A DNA stretch of 64,000 bases. Source: Bradyrhizobium centrolobii. GTDB lineage: Bacteria > Pseudomonadota > Alphaproteobacteria > Rhizobiales > Xanthobacteraceae. Position 1 is the stretch's first letter; each line of letters begins with the position of its first letter. Both the position numbers and the translations under genes were made by a program. Shown here piece after piece: positions 25,899 through 33,167 of the stretch. Location of the stretch: assembly GCF_001641635.1 (NCBI RefSeq), contig NZ_LUUB01000018.1, forward strand, positions 57,764-121,763, written 5' to 3'. The notes below the pieces were generated by a model. That model was not told the DNA's origin and did not search any database. It was given only the letters and a program-made list of their open reading frames with translations.

Positions 25899-26953
25899 GC
25901 GGTTTCCTCTCTGGGCGCGCGGCTATGGCCTGAACCCGGAATCGCCATGTAGCACGCGGCCTCGTGGCCCATCTTATCGAGCGCGGTGAGCTTTGGTGTA
26001 GCTTTTGCGCAGAGCGGCTCCGCAAACGGGCAACGGGTGTGGAAGCGGCAGCCCGAGGGCGGATCGATCGGATTGGGCGGATCGCCCGTGATCGGCGGCT
26101 TCTCGGTGCGCCTGTCAGGGTCGGAGGACGGCATCGCGGCGAGCAGCGCGCGCGTATAGGGATGGGCCGGCTGGTCCCAGACCTGATCGACCGGGCCGAG
26201 CTCGACGACTTCGCCAAGATACATCACCAGCACGCGATCGCTGATGTAGCGCACGACGTTGAGGTCGTGGCTGATGAAGAGATAGGTCAGGCCGAATTCG
26301 CGCTTGAGATCGGCGAGCAGATTGAGCACCTGCGCCTCGACCGATTTGTCGAGCGCGGAGACGGCTTCGTCCAGGATCACCAGCCGCGGCGACAGCGCCA
26401 GTGCACGCGCGATGTTGACGCGCTGGCGCTGACCGCCGGAGATCTCGTGCGGATAGCGGTTGGCGAAATTTTCGGGGCGCAAGCCCACCTTGCCGAGCAG
26501 CTCGCGCGCCAGCGCACGCGCCGCGGTATCGGCCATGCCGTGCACCTTCGGGCCGAAGGCGATCGACTCCTCGATCGTCAGGCGCGGATTGAGCGAGGCG
26601 TAGGAGTCCTGGAACACCATCTGCATGCCGCGGCGCAGTTCACGCAAGGACAGCGACTGGCCGACGGTCATGCCGTCATAGACGATATCGCCGGCATCGC
26701 GCGGCATCAGGTGCATCAACAGCCGCGCGGTGGTCGACTTGCCGCAGCCGGACTCGCCGACGATGCCGACGGTCTCGCCCTTGGCGACGGAGAAGGAGAC
26801 GTTATCGACGGCGCGCACTGTGCGTTTCGCGCTGAACAGCTCGCCGCGGACCGGGAAATGTTTTGTGAGGCCGTTGACCTGCAGCAGCGGCTGCGCCACG
26901 CCGCCGCGGTCCTCGACCGGCTCGAGCATTTCGACAGGCAGATTTGTTGTCAT
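25895..26953 (-). CDS. peptide-type ABC transporter ATPase (DppF-like)
   Basis: A 352-residue ATPase with [18 protein letters not shown] (Walker A), [16 protein letters not shown] (signature) and [12 protein letters not shown] (Walker B). The last part carries the oligopeptide-type C-terminal motif [15 protein letters not shown]. It precedes the DUF4089/amidase pair with a 4-base overlap. Together with the 23318-24292 product it would form the two-ATPase motor of a dipeptide-type importer. Confidence 0.9.
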   Translation of the reverse strand: MTTNLPVEMLEPVEDRGGVAQPLLQVNGLTKHFPVRGELFSAKRTVRAVDNVSFSVAKGETVGIVGESGCGKSTTARLLMHLMPRDAGDIVYDGMTVGQSLSLRELRRGMQMVFQDSYASLNPRLTIEESIAFGPKVHGMADTAARALARELLGKVGLRPENFANRYPHEISGGQRQRVNIARALALSPRLVILDEAVSALDKSVEAQVLNLLADLKREFGLTYLFISHDLNVVRYISDRVLVMYLGEVVELGPVDQVWDQPAHPYTRALLAAMPSSDPDRRTEKPPITGDPPNPIDPPSGCRFHTRCPFAEPLCAKATPKLTALDKMGHEAACYMAIPGSGHSRAPREETA

Positions 26954-26967
26954 GGCCGCCGTCCCTT

Positions 26968-27147
26968 ACCTCTCCCCGTCGGGAAGAGGTCGGCGCGAAG
27001 CGCCGGGTGAGGGGGAGCAGGTTCCTCGATGAAGCGGAACCCCTCACCCGGATCGCATCTGACGATGCGACATAGCCGAAGCTCCGCTTCGGCGTTCTTA
27101 ATAACGGCCGCCAAAGGCGGCCTATGCCTCTCCCTACGGGAGAGGTG
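26968..27147. repeat. dispersed palindromic repeat, family D
   Basis: ACCTCTCCCCGTCGGGAAGAGG at the left and CCTCTCCCTACGGGAGAGGT at the right bound an element with inner inverted parts (CGGCGCGAAGCGCCG). It lies within the ABC operon, between dppF-like and dppC-like genes. Confidence 0.7.
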
Positions 27148-27189
27148 TACAGCGAACGTTGCGACAGTACGCATTTGCATCATCATTCT

Positions 27190-28092
27190 TTAGTTCCTGA
27201 TGTCCATGGCGCTGCGCAGGCCGTCCGAAAGCAGGTTGAAGCAGATCGACACCGCGAAGATCATCGCACCGGGAAGCGCAGCGACCCACGGGTTGACGTA
27301 GATGGCGGTGCGCAAGGTGTTCAGCATCAGGCCCCATTCCGGCTCCGGAGGCTTCGTGCCGAGGCCGAGGAAGGAAAGGCCTGCCGCCAAAATCATCGAG
27401 ACCGAGATCAGGCTGGTCGCATAGACGAAGATCGCGCCCAGCACGTTGCCGAGGATGTGCACGCGCATGATGGTGAAGGGGCCCGCGCCCGAGGCACGCG
27501 CGGCCTCGACAAAGTCCCTGTTGCGAACGCCGGTAGTGACGCTTTCGGCCACGCGCGTGATCTGCGGCACGAACACGATGGTCAGCGCGACGATCGAGTT
27601 GAGGATGCCGGCCCCCAGCGCGCCGGAGATCGCAATCGCCAGCAGCACGGAGGGAAATGCGTAGAACACGTCGACCGTGCGCATGATCGCGGTGTTGAGC
27701 TTGCCGCCGACATAGCCGGCGACGAGGCCGAGCGAGGTGCCGATGCCGAACGCGAGGATCACGGGCAAGATACCAACGACGAGCGACAGCCGCCCGCCAT
27801 AGATCAGCCGCGCCAGCATGTCGCGGCCGAGTTCATCGGTGCCGAGCGGATAGCCGGGCGTTGCGATGTGGCGGAGGCGGCGGATCATCGAGCCCTTGTA
27901 GGGATCTTCAAGCCCTAGCCAGGGCGCGAGGATCGCGGACACGAAAATCAGGAGCAGCACCAGCGCGCAGGCCATGCTGACCTTGTCGCGCAGGATGCGG
28001 CGGCCGACGGTCGCCCAATAGCCGCGCGCCTTGGTCGCTGGCGCGGCCTGAAGCGCCGCATCGCTGGTCGCAGACAACGGAAGCTCGCTCAT
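27190..28092 (-). CDS. peptide-type ABC transporter permease (DppC-like)
   Basis: A 300-residue permease with an N-terminal cytosolic stretch, a first helix at about 40-60, and four further helices. The OppC-type sequence HIATPGYPLGTDELGRDMLARLIYGGRLSLVVG is present. The coupling (EAA) loop is VEAARASGAGPFTIMRVHILGNV. It pairs with the DppB-like protein to form the membrane channel. Family D repeats flank it on both sides. Confidence 0.9.
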   Translation of the reverse strand: MSELPLSATSDAALQAAPATKARGYWATVGRRILRDKVSMACALVLLLIFVSAILAPWLGLEDPYKGSMIRRLRHIATPGYPLGTDELGRDMLARLIYGGRLSLVVGILPVILAFGIGTSLGLVAGYVGGKLNTAIMRTVDVFYAFPSVLLAIAISGALGAGILNSIVALTIVFVPQITRVAESVTTGVRNRDFVEAARASGAGPFTIMRVHILGNVLGAIFVYATSLISVSMILAAGLSFLGLGTKPPEPEWGLMLNTLRTAIYVNPWVAALPGAMIFAVSICFNLLSDGLRSAMDIRN

Positions 28093-28147
28093 CGGCTAGC
28101 CCCCGGGTGGGTGTTGGTTCGATCGATGCAGGCCGAGGACCCAGTGC

Positions 28148-28320
28148 ACCTCTCCCGCTTGCGGGAGAGGTCGCGCCGAAGCCGCGGGTGAGGGTTCTCT
28201 CCTCTTGGGGGTTCTCGATTGCGGATACACCCCCACCCATAGCCGATGCTTCGCATCGGCGTACTGTTCAAGAACGGCGGCCGTGGGCCGCCTATGCCTC
28301 CCCCGCAAGCGGGAGAGGGG
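28148..28320. repeat. dispersed palindromic repeat, family D
   Basis: ACCTCTCCCGCTTGCGGGAG at the left and CCCCCGCAAGCGGGAGAGG at the right enclose smaller inverted segments. It lies between the two permease genes. Confidence 0.75.
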
Positions 28321-28356
28321 GCGCACCTTTTGCGTGGCTACAGCTAGACTCATCGG

Positions 28357-29310
28357 CTAGCCCCGCTTGATGCGCGGATCGATCGCGGCCTGCGCGATAT
28401 CGACCAGCAGATTGAGGAAGACGAAGAACAGCGCCAGCACCAGGATCGTACCCTGCAGCAGCGGCAGGTCGCGCTGGAAGATCGCCGAATTCAAGAGGAA
28501 GCCCGAGCCCGGCCAGGAGAACACGGTCTCGATCAGGATCGAGCCGCCGAGCATATAGCCGAGCTGGAGACCCATCACCGCAAGCGCGGTGGGCGCGGCG
28601 TTCTTTATGACGTGGCGGAACACCCCGGTCTCGCGCAGGCCTTTGGCACGCAGCGCCTCGACGAAATCCTGTGAGAGGATGTCGCCGGTCAGCGCACGCA
28701 CGGTTCGGGTGATGATGCCCATCGGGATCACCGATGTCGTGATCGCCGGCAGCACCAGATATTTGAGATGCGCCCAGTCCCAGGCCCAGGCGCCGGAGCC
28801 GCCGGGACCTGCGCCGACCGCAGGCAGCCAGTTCAGCTCGACCGAGAAGATGATGACCAGCAGCATGCCGAGCCAGTAATGCGGCACCGAAACGCCGGCG
28901 ATGGCAAAGGAGGTCGCGAGCTTGTCGATCCAGGTCTCGCGGAAATAGCCGGCGATCAGGCCGAGCATGATACCCATCGTGAAACCGATAATGGCAGCCG
29001 CAATCGCGAGCGTCACGGTGTTACCGACGGCGCGCACGACCTCCGCGAGCACGGGTCGCCCCGTCGCGATGGAGTTGCCGAGATCGCCATGCAGCGCGCG
29101 GAGCAGCCAGAGGCCAAACTGCACCGGCAGCGGCCGGTCAAAACCGTAGGCAGCGCGGAGCTGCGCGGCGAGCTCCTGCGAGGCATCGGCCGGCAGGATG
29201 GCGACCAGCGGATCGCCCGGCGTGATGTGCACGAGCAGGAAGCACACCAGCGCCACGCTGATGACGATCGGGATCACATAGACGATGCGTCTGGCAATAT
29301 AGGCGAGCAC
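28357..29310 (-). CDS. peptide-type ABC transporter permease (DppB-like)
   Basis: A 317-residue permease with N-terminal MLAYIARRIVYVIPIVISVALVCFLLVHITPGDPL, the usual DppB start. Five more helices follow, with the coupling loop VEALRAKGLRETGVFRHVIKNAA. The start codon is GTG. It follows the binding-protein gene after a family D repeat of about 160 bp, a common layout that lets the binding protein be made in excess. Confidence 0.9.
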   Translation of the reverse strand: MLAYIARRIVYVIPIVISVALVCFLLVHITPGDPLVAILPADASQELAAQLRAAYGFDRPLPVQFGLWLLRALHGDLGNSIATGRPVLAEVVRAVGNTVTLAIAAAIIGFTMGIMLGLIAGYFRETWIDKLATSFAIAGVSVPHYWLGMLLVIIFSVELNWLPAVGAGPGGSGAWAWDWAHLKYLVLPAITTSVIPMGIITRTVRALTGDILSQDFVEALRAKGLRETGVFRHVIKNAAPTALAVMGLQLGYMLGGSILIETVFSWPGSGFLLNSAIFQRDLPLLQGTILVLALFFVFLNLLVDIAQAAIDPRIKRG

Positions 29311-29326
29311 AAGTCACTCTTTATCT

Positions 29327-29490
29327 TCCCTTCTCCCCTTGTGGCAGAAGGTGGCGCGCGATCAGCGCGCCGGATGAGGGTTCTGTCCGCGAGCAAAATT
29401 ACATCGGTTGAAGGGTCCGCGTCCGCGGAGAGAGACCCCTCACCCGGCTTCGCTCTCGCGAAGCCACCCTCTCCCACAAGGGGAGAGGGT
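29327..29490. repeat. dispersed palindromic repeat, family D
   Basis: CCCTTCTCCCCTTGTGGCAGAAGG at the left is mirrored by the right arm CTCTCCCACAAGGGGAGAGG. It lies between the binding-protein gene and the first permease gene, where a hairpin can protect the upstream mRNA. Confidence 0.7.
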
Positions 29491-29511
29491 GCACCGAGCG
29501 ATTGGCTCGCA

Positions 29512-31173
29512 CTAGGGCGCCATCGAGATCGGCGAGAAATCGATGAACCAGCTCTTCGGTTGCACGACGCCCTTCACCTTCGGGCTCATGGCGCGCGGGC
29601 CGACGTCGTGGGCGACGTAGAAGAAGGCTGCGTCGTCGACGGAGGCCGCGTGCAGCTCGGCGAGCGCGGCGTCGCGCGCGGCGGGGTCGAACGTCTGCCG
29701 TGCCTTCTTCACGAGCTCATCGAACTTGGGATTGTTGATGAATCCCCAATTGTTCGAGACCGGCGGCGCCATGCTCGATTGCAGGAAGCGCACCAGCGCG
29801 AAGAACGGGTCCATCGCCGCATAGGTGACGTTGGTCGCGTTCGAGCCGTTGGCGCTGGGATCCTTGGCACCGCGACGCCAGTTGGTGAACAGCGTGTTCC
29901 ACTCGATGACGTCGAGCTGCACATCGAAGTAGCACTCGGCGAGCGCCTGCTGCAGATATTCGTTCATCGGCAGCGGCTGCATCTGGCCCGAGCCGGAGGC
30001 CGAGGTCTGGATCTTCACCGCCAGCCTCTTGTTCGGGCCAAAACCGGCCTCCTGCATCAGCTTTTGCGCGGCCGGCTTGTCATACTTGATCTGGAAGGTC
30101 GGATTGCCGCGCCAGGGATGGCCGGGCTCGAAGGTGCCGGTTGCAGGCACCATGAGTCCTGCGAGCAGGCCGTCCTTGAGGCCCTCGCGATCGACGCACA
30201 GGTTTGCGGCCTTGCGCACGCGGATGTCGTTCCAGGGCGAGCCCTCGACGCGCGAGAACTGCCAGGGCCAGACATGTGGCTGCTCGTTGGCATAGAGCAG
30301 GAAGCCACGCTGCTTGAGCTCGGGCAGCGCATCGGGCGCCGGCGCCTCGACCCAGTCGACCTGTCCGGAAAGCAGCGCCGCGGTGCGCGCGTTGGCTTCC
30401 GGCATCGGCAGGAGCACCATCTTGTCAACCTTGGGAACGCGCGCCTTGTCCCAATAGTTCGCGTTCTTGACCAGCTCGAGCCGCTCGCGCGGCGTGAAGC
30501 TCGCCATTTTCCACGGGCCGGTGCCCGAAGCGTCCTTCGCAAATGCGGCCCAGGCTCCTTGCGACTTCGCCTTGGCGTCGGCACCTTCCGCCTTGTCATA
30601 GAAGGCCTGCCACTTCGACGGGCTCGCCATGAAGAGGTTGGTGAGGTTGATCGGCAGGAAGCTGTCGGGCTCCTTGGTGGTGAGCTCGACCGTCATGTCG
30701 TCGATCTTCTTCGCGGACGCGAGCGTCGGCATGCGCGAGGCGGTGACGCCGACCTGGCTGGCATCGAATTGCGGAGCATCCTGCTTCAGCACCTTCTCGA
30801 CGTTCCACACCACGGCATCCGCATTGAACGGCGAGCCGTCATGGAAGGTCACGCCGGGGCGCAGCTTGAATATCCATTTGGTCTTGTCGGCGTCGTCGAC
30901 CTTCCACTCGGTCGCAAGGCCGGGGATGACCATGCTCGCCTTGTCAGCCGAGGACAGGTCCCAGCCGGTCAGCGCGTCATACATGGTGACGCCGGTGAAG
31001 CGGTTACCTTCAAAACCCTGATCGGGCTGACCCAGCGTGCGCGGAATATCGGCAGCGGTCATGCCGATGCGCAGCACGGTTTCGGCGCTGGCTGCGCGCG
31101 GCCATGCGGCTGCCGTGCCGAGCGCCAGCAACGCGATCAGCGCCGCGCGAGTTGTGGTCGTCTTGATAAGCAT
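29512..31173 (-). CDS. periplasmic substrate-binding protein of the peptide-type ABC importer
   Basis: A 553-residue family-5 solute-binding protein. The signal peptide is about 30 residues and ends AASAETVLRIG. The family motif follows at GLATEWKVDDADKTKWIFKLRPGVTFHDGSPFNADAVVWNVEKVL. It captures the substrate in the periplasm for the two permeases downstream. The ATG at 31173 is chosen for the signal peptide and the AAAAGGA upstream. A sigma-54-like promoter lies about 50 bp upstream. The protein is a paralogue of the divergent gene product. Confidence 0.9.
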   Translation of the reverse strand: MLIKTTTTRAALIALLALGTAAAWPRAASAETVLRIGMTAADIPRTLGQPDQGFEGNRFTGVTMYDALTGWDLSSADKASMVIPGLATEWKVDDADKTKWIFKLRPGVTFHDGSPFNADAVVWNVEKVLKQDAPQFDASQVGVTASRMPTLASAKKIDDMTVELTTKEPDSFLPINLTNLFMASPSKWQAFYDKAEGADAKAKSQGAWAAFAKDASGTGPWKMASFTPRERLELVKNANYWDKARVPKVDKMVLLPMPEANARTAALLSGQVDWVEAPAPDALPELKQRGFLLYANEQPHVWPWQFSRVEGSPWNDIRVRKAANLCVDREGLKDGLLAGLMVPATGTFEPGHPWRGNPTFQIKYDKPAAQKLMQEAGFGPNKRLAVKIQTSASGSGQMQPLPMNEYLQQALAECYFDVQLDVIEWNTLFTNWRRGAKDPSANGSNATNVTYAAMDPFFALVRFLQSSMAPPVSNNWGFINNPKFDELVKKARQTFDPAARDAALAELHAASVDDAAFFYVAHDVGPRAMSPKVKGVVQPKSWFIDFSPISMAP

Positions 31174-31222
31174 CGCCTCAATCCTTTTCCGGCTTTCGAT
31201 GATTAATTTTGATGCAAACGTA

Positions 31223-31238
31223 TGCAATGGCTATGCCA
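31223..31238 (-). promoter_or_regulatory. sigma-54-like promoter of the ABC importer operon
   Basis: Read on the minus strand, the site is TGGCATAGCCATTGCA, which fits TGGCAC-N5-TTGCW with one mismatch. The GG and GC doublets have the required 12-base periodicity. The expected start point is near 31212, about 39 bases before the ATG. Confidence 0.6.
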
Positions 31239-31266
31239 ATGGGCAACTTATACTGCAAATTGCCCC

Positions 31267-31292
31267 TGCGACGACAAGTCCTTGTGATCGCA
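31267..31292. promoter_or_regulatory. 26-bp dyad centred between two sigma-54-like promoters
   Basis: TGCGA-N2-ACAAG-N2-CTTGT-N2-TCGCA has 10 of 13 base pairs symmetric. Its centre (31279.5) is within one base of the midpoint of the two facing promoters, about 67 bases from each expected start point. It is a candidate enhancer for one activator serving both genes. Confidence 0.55.
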
Positions 31293-31321
31293 AGCCGGCA
31301 AAGGCGCCGCGCTGCCTATTC

Positions 31322-31337
31322 TGGCATCGAGATTGCA
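31322..31337 (+). promoter_or_regulatory. sigma-54-like promoter of the divergent binding-protein gene
   Basis: TGGCATCGAGATTGCA fits TGGCAC-N5-TTGCW with one mismatch, the same mismatch as in the opposing promoter. The expected start point is near 31348, about 26 bases before the ATG at 31374. Confidence 0.6.
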
Positions 31338-31373
31338 CGTTTGGCTCCGATTTCTCCCTGGGAGTCTTGGGCC

Positions 31374-32969
31374 ATGCGTATTCGATTGTCGACCTGCCTC
31401 GCCGTGCTTGCGCTGGCGTTCTCCGCAATCTCGGCGCGCGCCGAAACGGTGGTGCGCTACGGCATCTCGATGGCGGATATTCCGCTGACGACGGGCCAGC
31501 CCGATCGCGGTGCCGGCGCCTATCAGTTCACGGCCTACACGATCTACGATCCGCTGGTTGCCTGGGAGATGGACGTCGCCGACAGGCCGGGCATGCTGGT
31601 GCCGGGGCTCGCCACCGAATGGAAGGTCGACGACAACGACAAGACCAAATGGCGCTTCGCGCTGCGCAAGGGCGTGAAGTTTCACGACGGCAGCGAGTTC
31701 AACGCCGATGCGGTGATCTGGAATCTCGACAAGGTGCTCAACGACAAGGCACCGCAATTCGACAAGCGGCAGAGCGCCCAGGTGAAGACGCGCCTCCCCT
31801 CTGTCGCGAGCTACGCCAAGATCGACGACTTCACCGTGGAGATCACCACCAAGACGGTCGACTCCTTCTTTCCCTATCAGATGCTGTGGTTCCTGGTCTC
31901 GAGCCCCGCGCAGTACGAAAAGCTCGGCAAGGACTGGGACAAGTTCGCAAGCCAGCCGTCCGGCACCGGACCGTTCAAGCTGACGAAGCTCGTGCCGCGC
32001 GAGTTTGCCGAGCTGAGCAAGAACCCGGACTACTGGAACAAGAAGCGGATTCCGAAGGTCGACAAGATCGTGCTGGTGCCGATGCCGGAAGCGTTGACGC
32101 GCACCAACGCGCTGCTTGCCGGGCAAGTCGATCTGATCGAGACGCCGGCGCCGGACGCCGTGCCGCAGCTCAAGGCGGCCGGCATGAAGATCGTCGACAA
32201 CATCACGCCGCATGTCTGGAATTATCACCTCAGCGTGCTGCCGGGTTCACCCTGGACCGACATCCGCCTGCGCAAGGCGCTCAATCTCGCGATCGATCGC
32301 GAGGGCGTGGTCGGTCTGATGAACGGCCTGGCAAAGCCCGCGAAGGGCCAGGTCGACCCGTCGAGCCCGTGGTTCGGCAAGCCGACCTTCGACATCAAGT
32401 ACGATCTCGCCGCCGCGAAGAAGCTGGTCAAGGAGGCCGGCTACTCCAAGGACAAGCCGCTGAAGACCACCTTCATCATCGCGCAGGGCGGCACCGGGCA
32501 GATGCTGTCGCTGCCGATGAACGAATTCCTGCAGCAGAGCTTCAAGGAGATCGGCATCGACATCGACTTCAAGGTCGTCGAGCTCGAGACGTTATATACG
32601 CACTGGCGCAAGGGCGCGGCCGACGAGATGAACGCCGGCATCACCGCCAACAACATCGCCTATGTCACCTCCGACCCGCTCTACGCCATCGTCCGCTTCT
32701 TCGCCTCCGACCAGATCGCGCCGGTCGGCGTCAACTGGGGCGGCTACAAGAACCCGAAGGTCGACGCGCTGATCAACGAGGCCAAGCAGACCTTCGACAC
32801 CGCCAAGCAGGACGATCTGATCGCGCAGGCCCATGCCCTGATCGTCGACGATGCCGTGCTGGTCTGGGTCGTCCACGACACCAACCCGCACGCGCTGTCG
32901 CCGAAGATCAAGCAGTTCGTCCAGGCGCAGCACTGGTTCCAGGATCTGACCACGATCGGGGTGGAGTGA
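31374..32969 (+). CDS. second peptide-type ABC substrate-binding protein, divergent
   Basis: A 531-residue family-5 binding protein with the signal peptide MRIRLSTCLAVLALAFSAISARA. GLATEWKVDDNDKTKWRFALRKGVKFHDGSEFNADAVIWNLDKVL matches the protein encoded divergently, so the two are duplicates. No permease or ATPase follows it. It may feed the same membrane complex with a second ligand. The ATG at 31374 is preferred over frames further upstream because it starts the signal peptide and leaves both promoter-like sites upstream. Confidence 0.88.
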   Translation: MRIRLSTCLAVLALAFSAISARAETVVRYGISMADIPLTTGQPDRGAGAYQFTAYTIYDPLVAWEMDVADRPGMLVPGLATEWKVDDNDKTKWRFALRKGVKFHDGSEFNADAVIWNLDKVLNDKAPQFDKRQSAQVKTRLPSVASYAKIDDFTVEITTKTVDSFFPYQMLWFLVSSPAQYEKLGKDWDKFASQPSGTGPFKLTKLVPREFAELSKNPDYWNKKRIPKVDKIVLVPMPEALTRTNALLAGQVDLIETPAPDAVPQLKAAGMKIVDNITPHVWNYHLSVLPGSPWTDIRLRKALNLAIDREGVVGLMNGLAKPAKGQVDPSSPWFGKPTFDIKYDLAAAKKLVKEAGYSKDKPLKTTFIIAQGGTGQMLSLPMNEFLQQSFKEIGIDIDFKVVELETLYTHWRKGAADEMNAGITANNIAYVTSDPLYAIVRFFASDQIAPVGVNWGGYKNPKVDALINEAKQTFDTAKQDDLIAQAHALIVDDAVLVWVVHDTNPHALSPKIKQFVQAQHWFQDLTTIGVE

Positions 32970-32999
32970 GGCGGGCACTCGGCCGCAACAAACACCGCC

Positions 33000-33121
33000 G
33001 TCGTCCCGGCGAAGGCCGGGACCCATATCCACAGGATGTGGTTTGGCGAAGACTCGTGGTTACCGATGTCGCGCCACAACTGCTCCCTGGGGTTATGGGT
33101 CCCGGCCTTCGCCGGGACGAC
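33000..33121. repeat. dispersed palindromic repeat, family E
   Basis: GTCGTCCCGGCGAAGGCCGG at the left is mirrored by a right end reading GGCCTTCGCCGGGACGAC. CCCATAT and TTATGGG lie inside the arms. It separates the convergent binding-protein and cyclase genes. Confidence 0.75.
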
Positions 33122-33167
33122 ACCTTGTTTGAGGCCCGAGCGGAGCGTACGGGCGCGGCGCAGCCTT

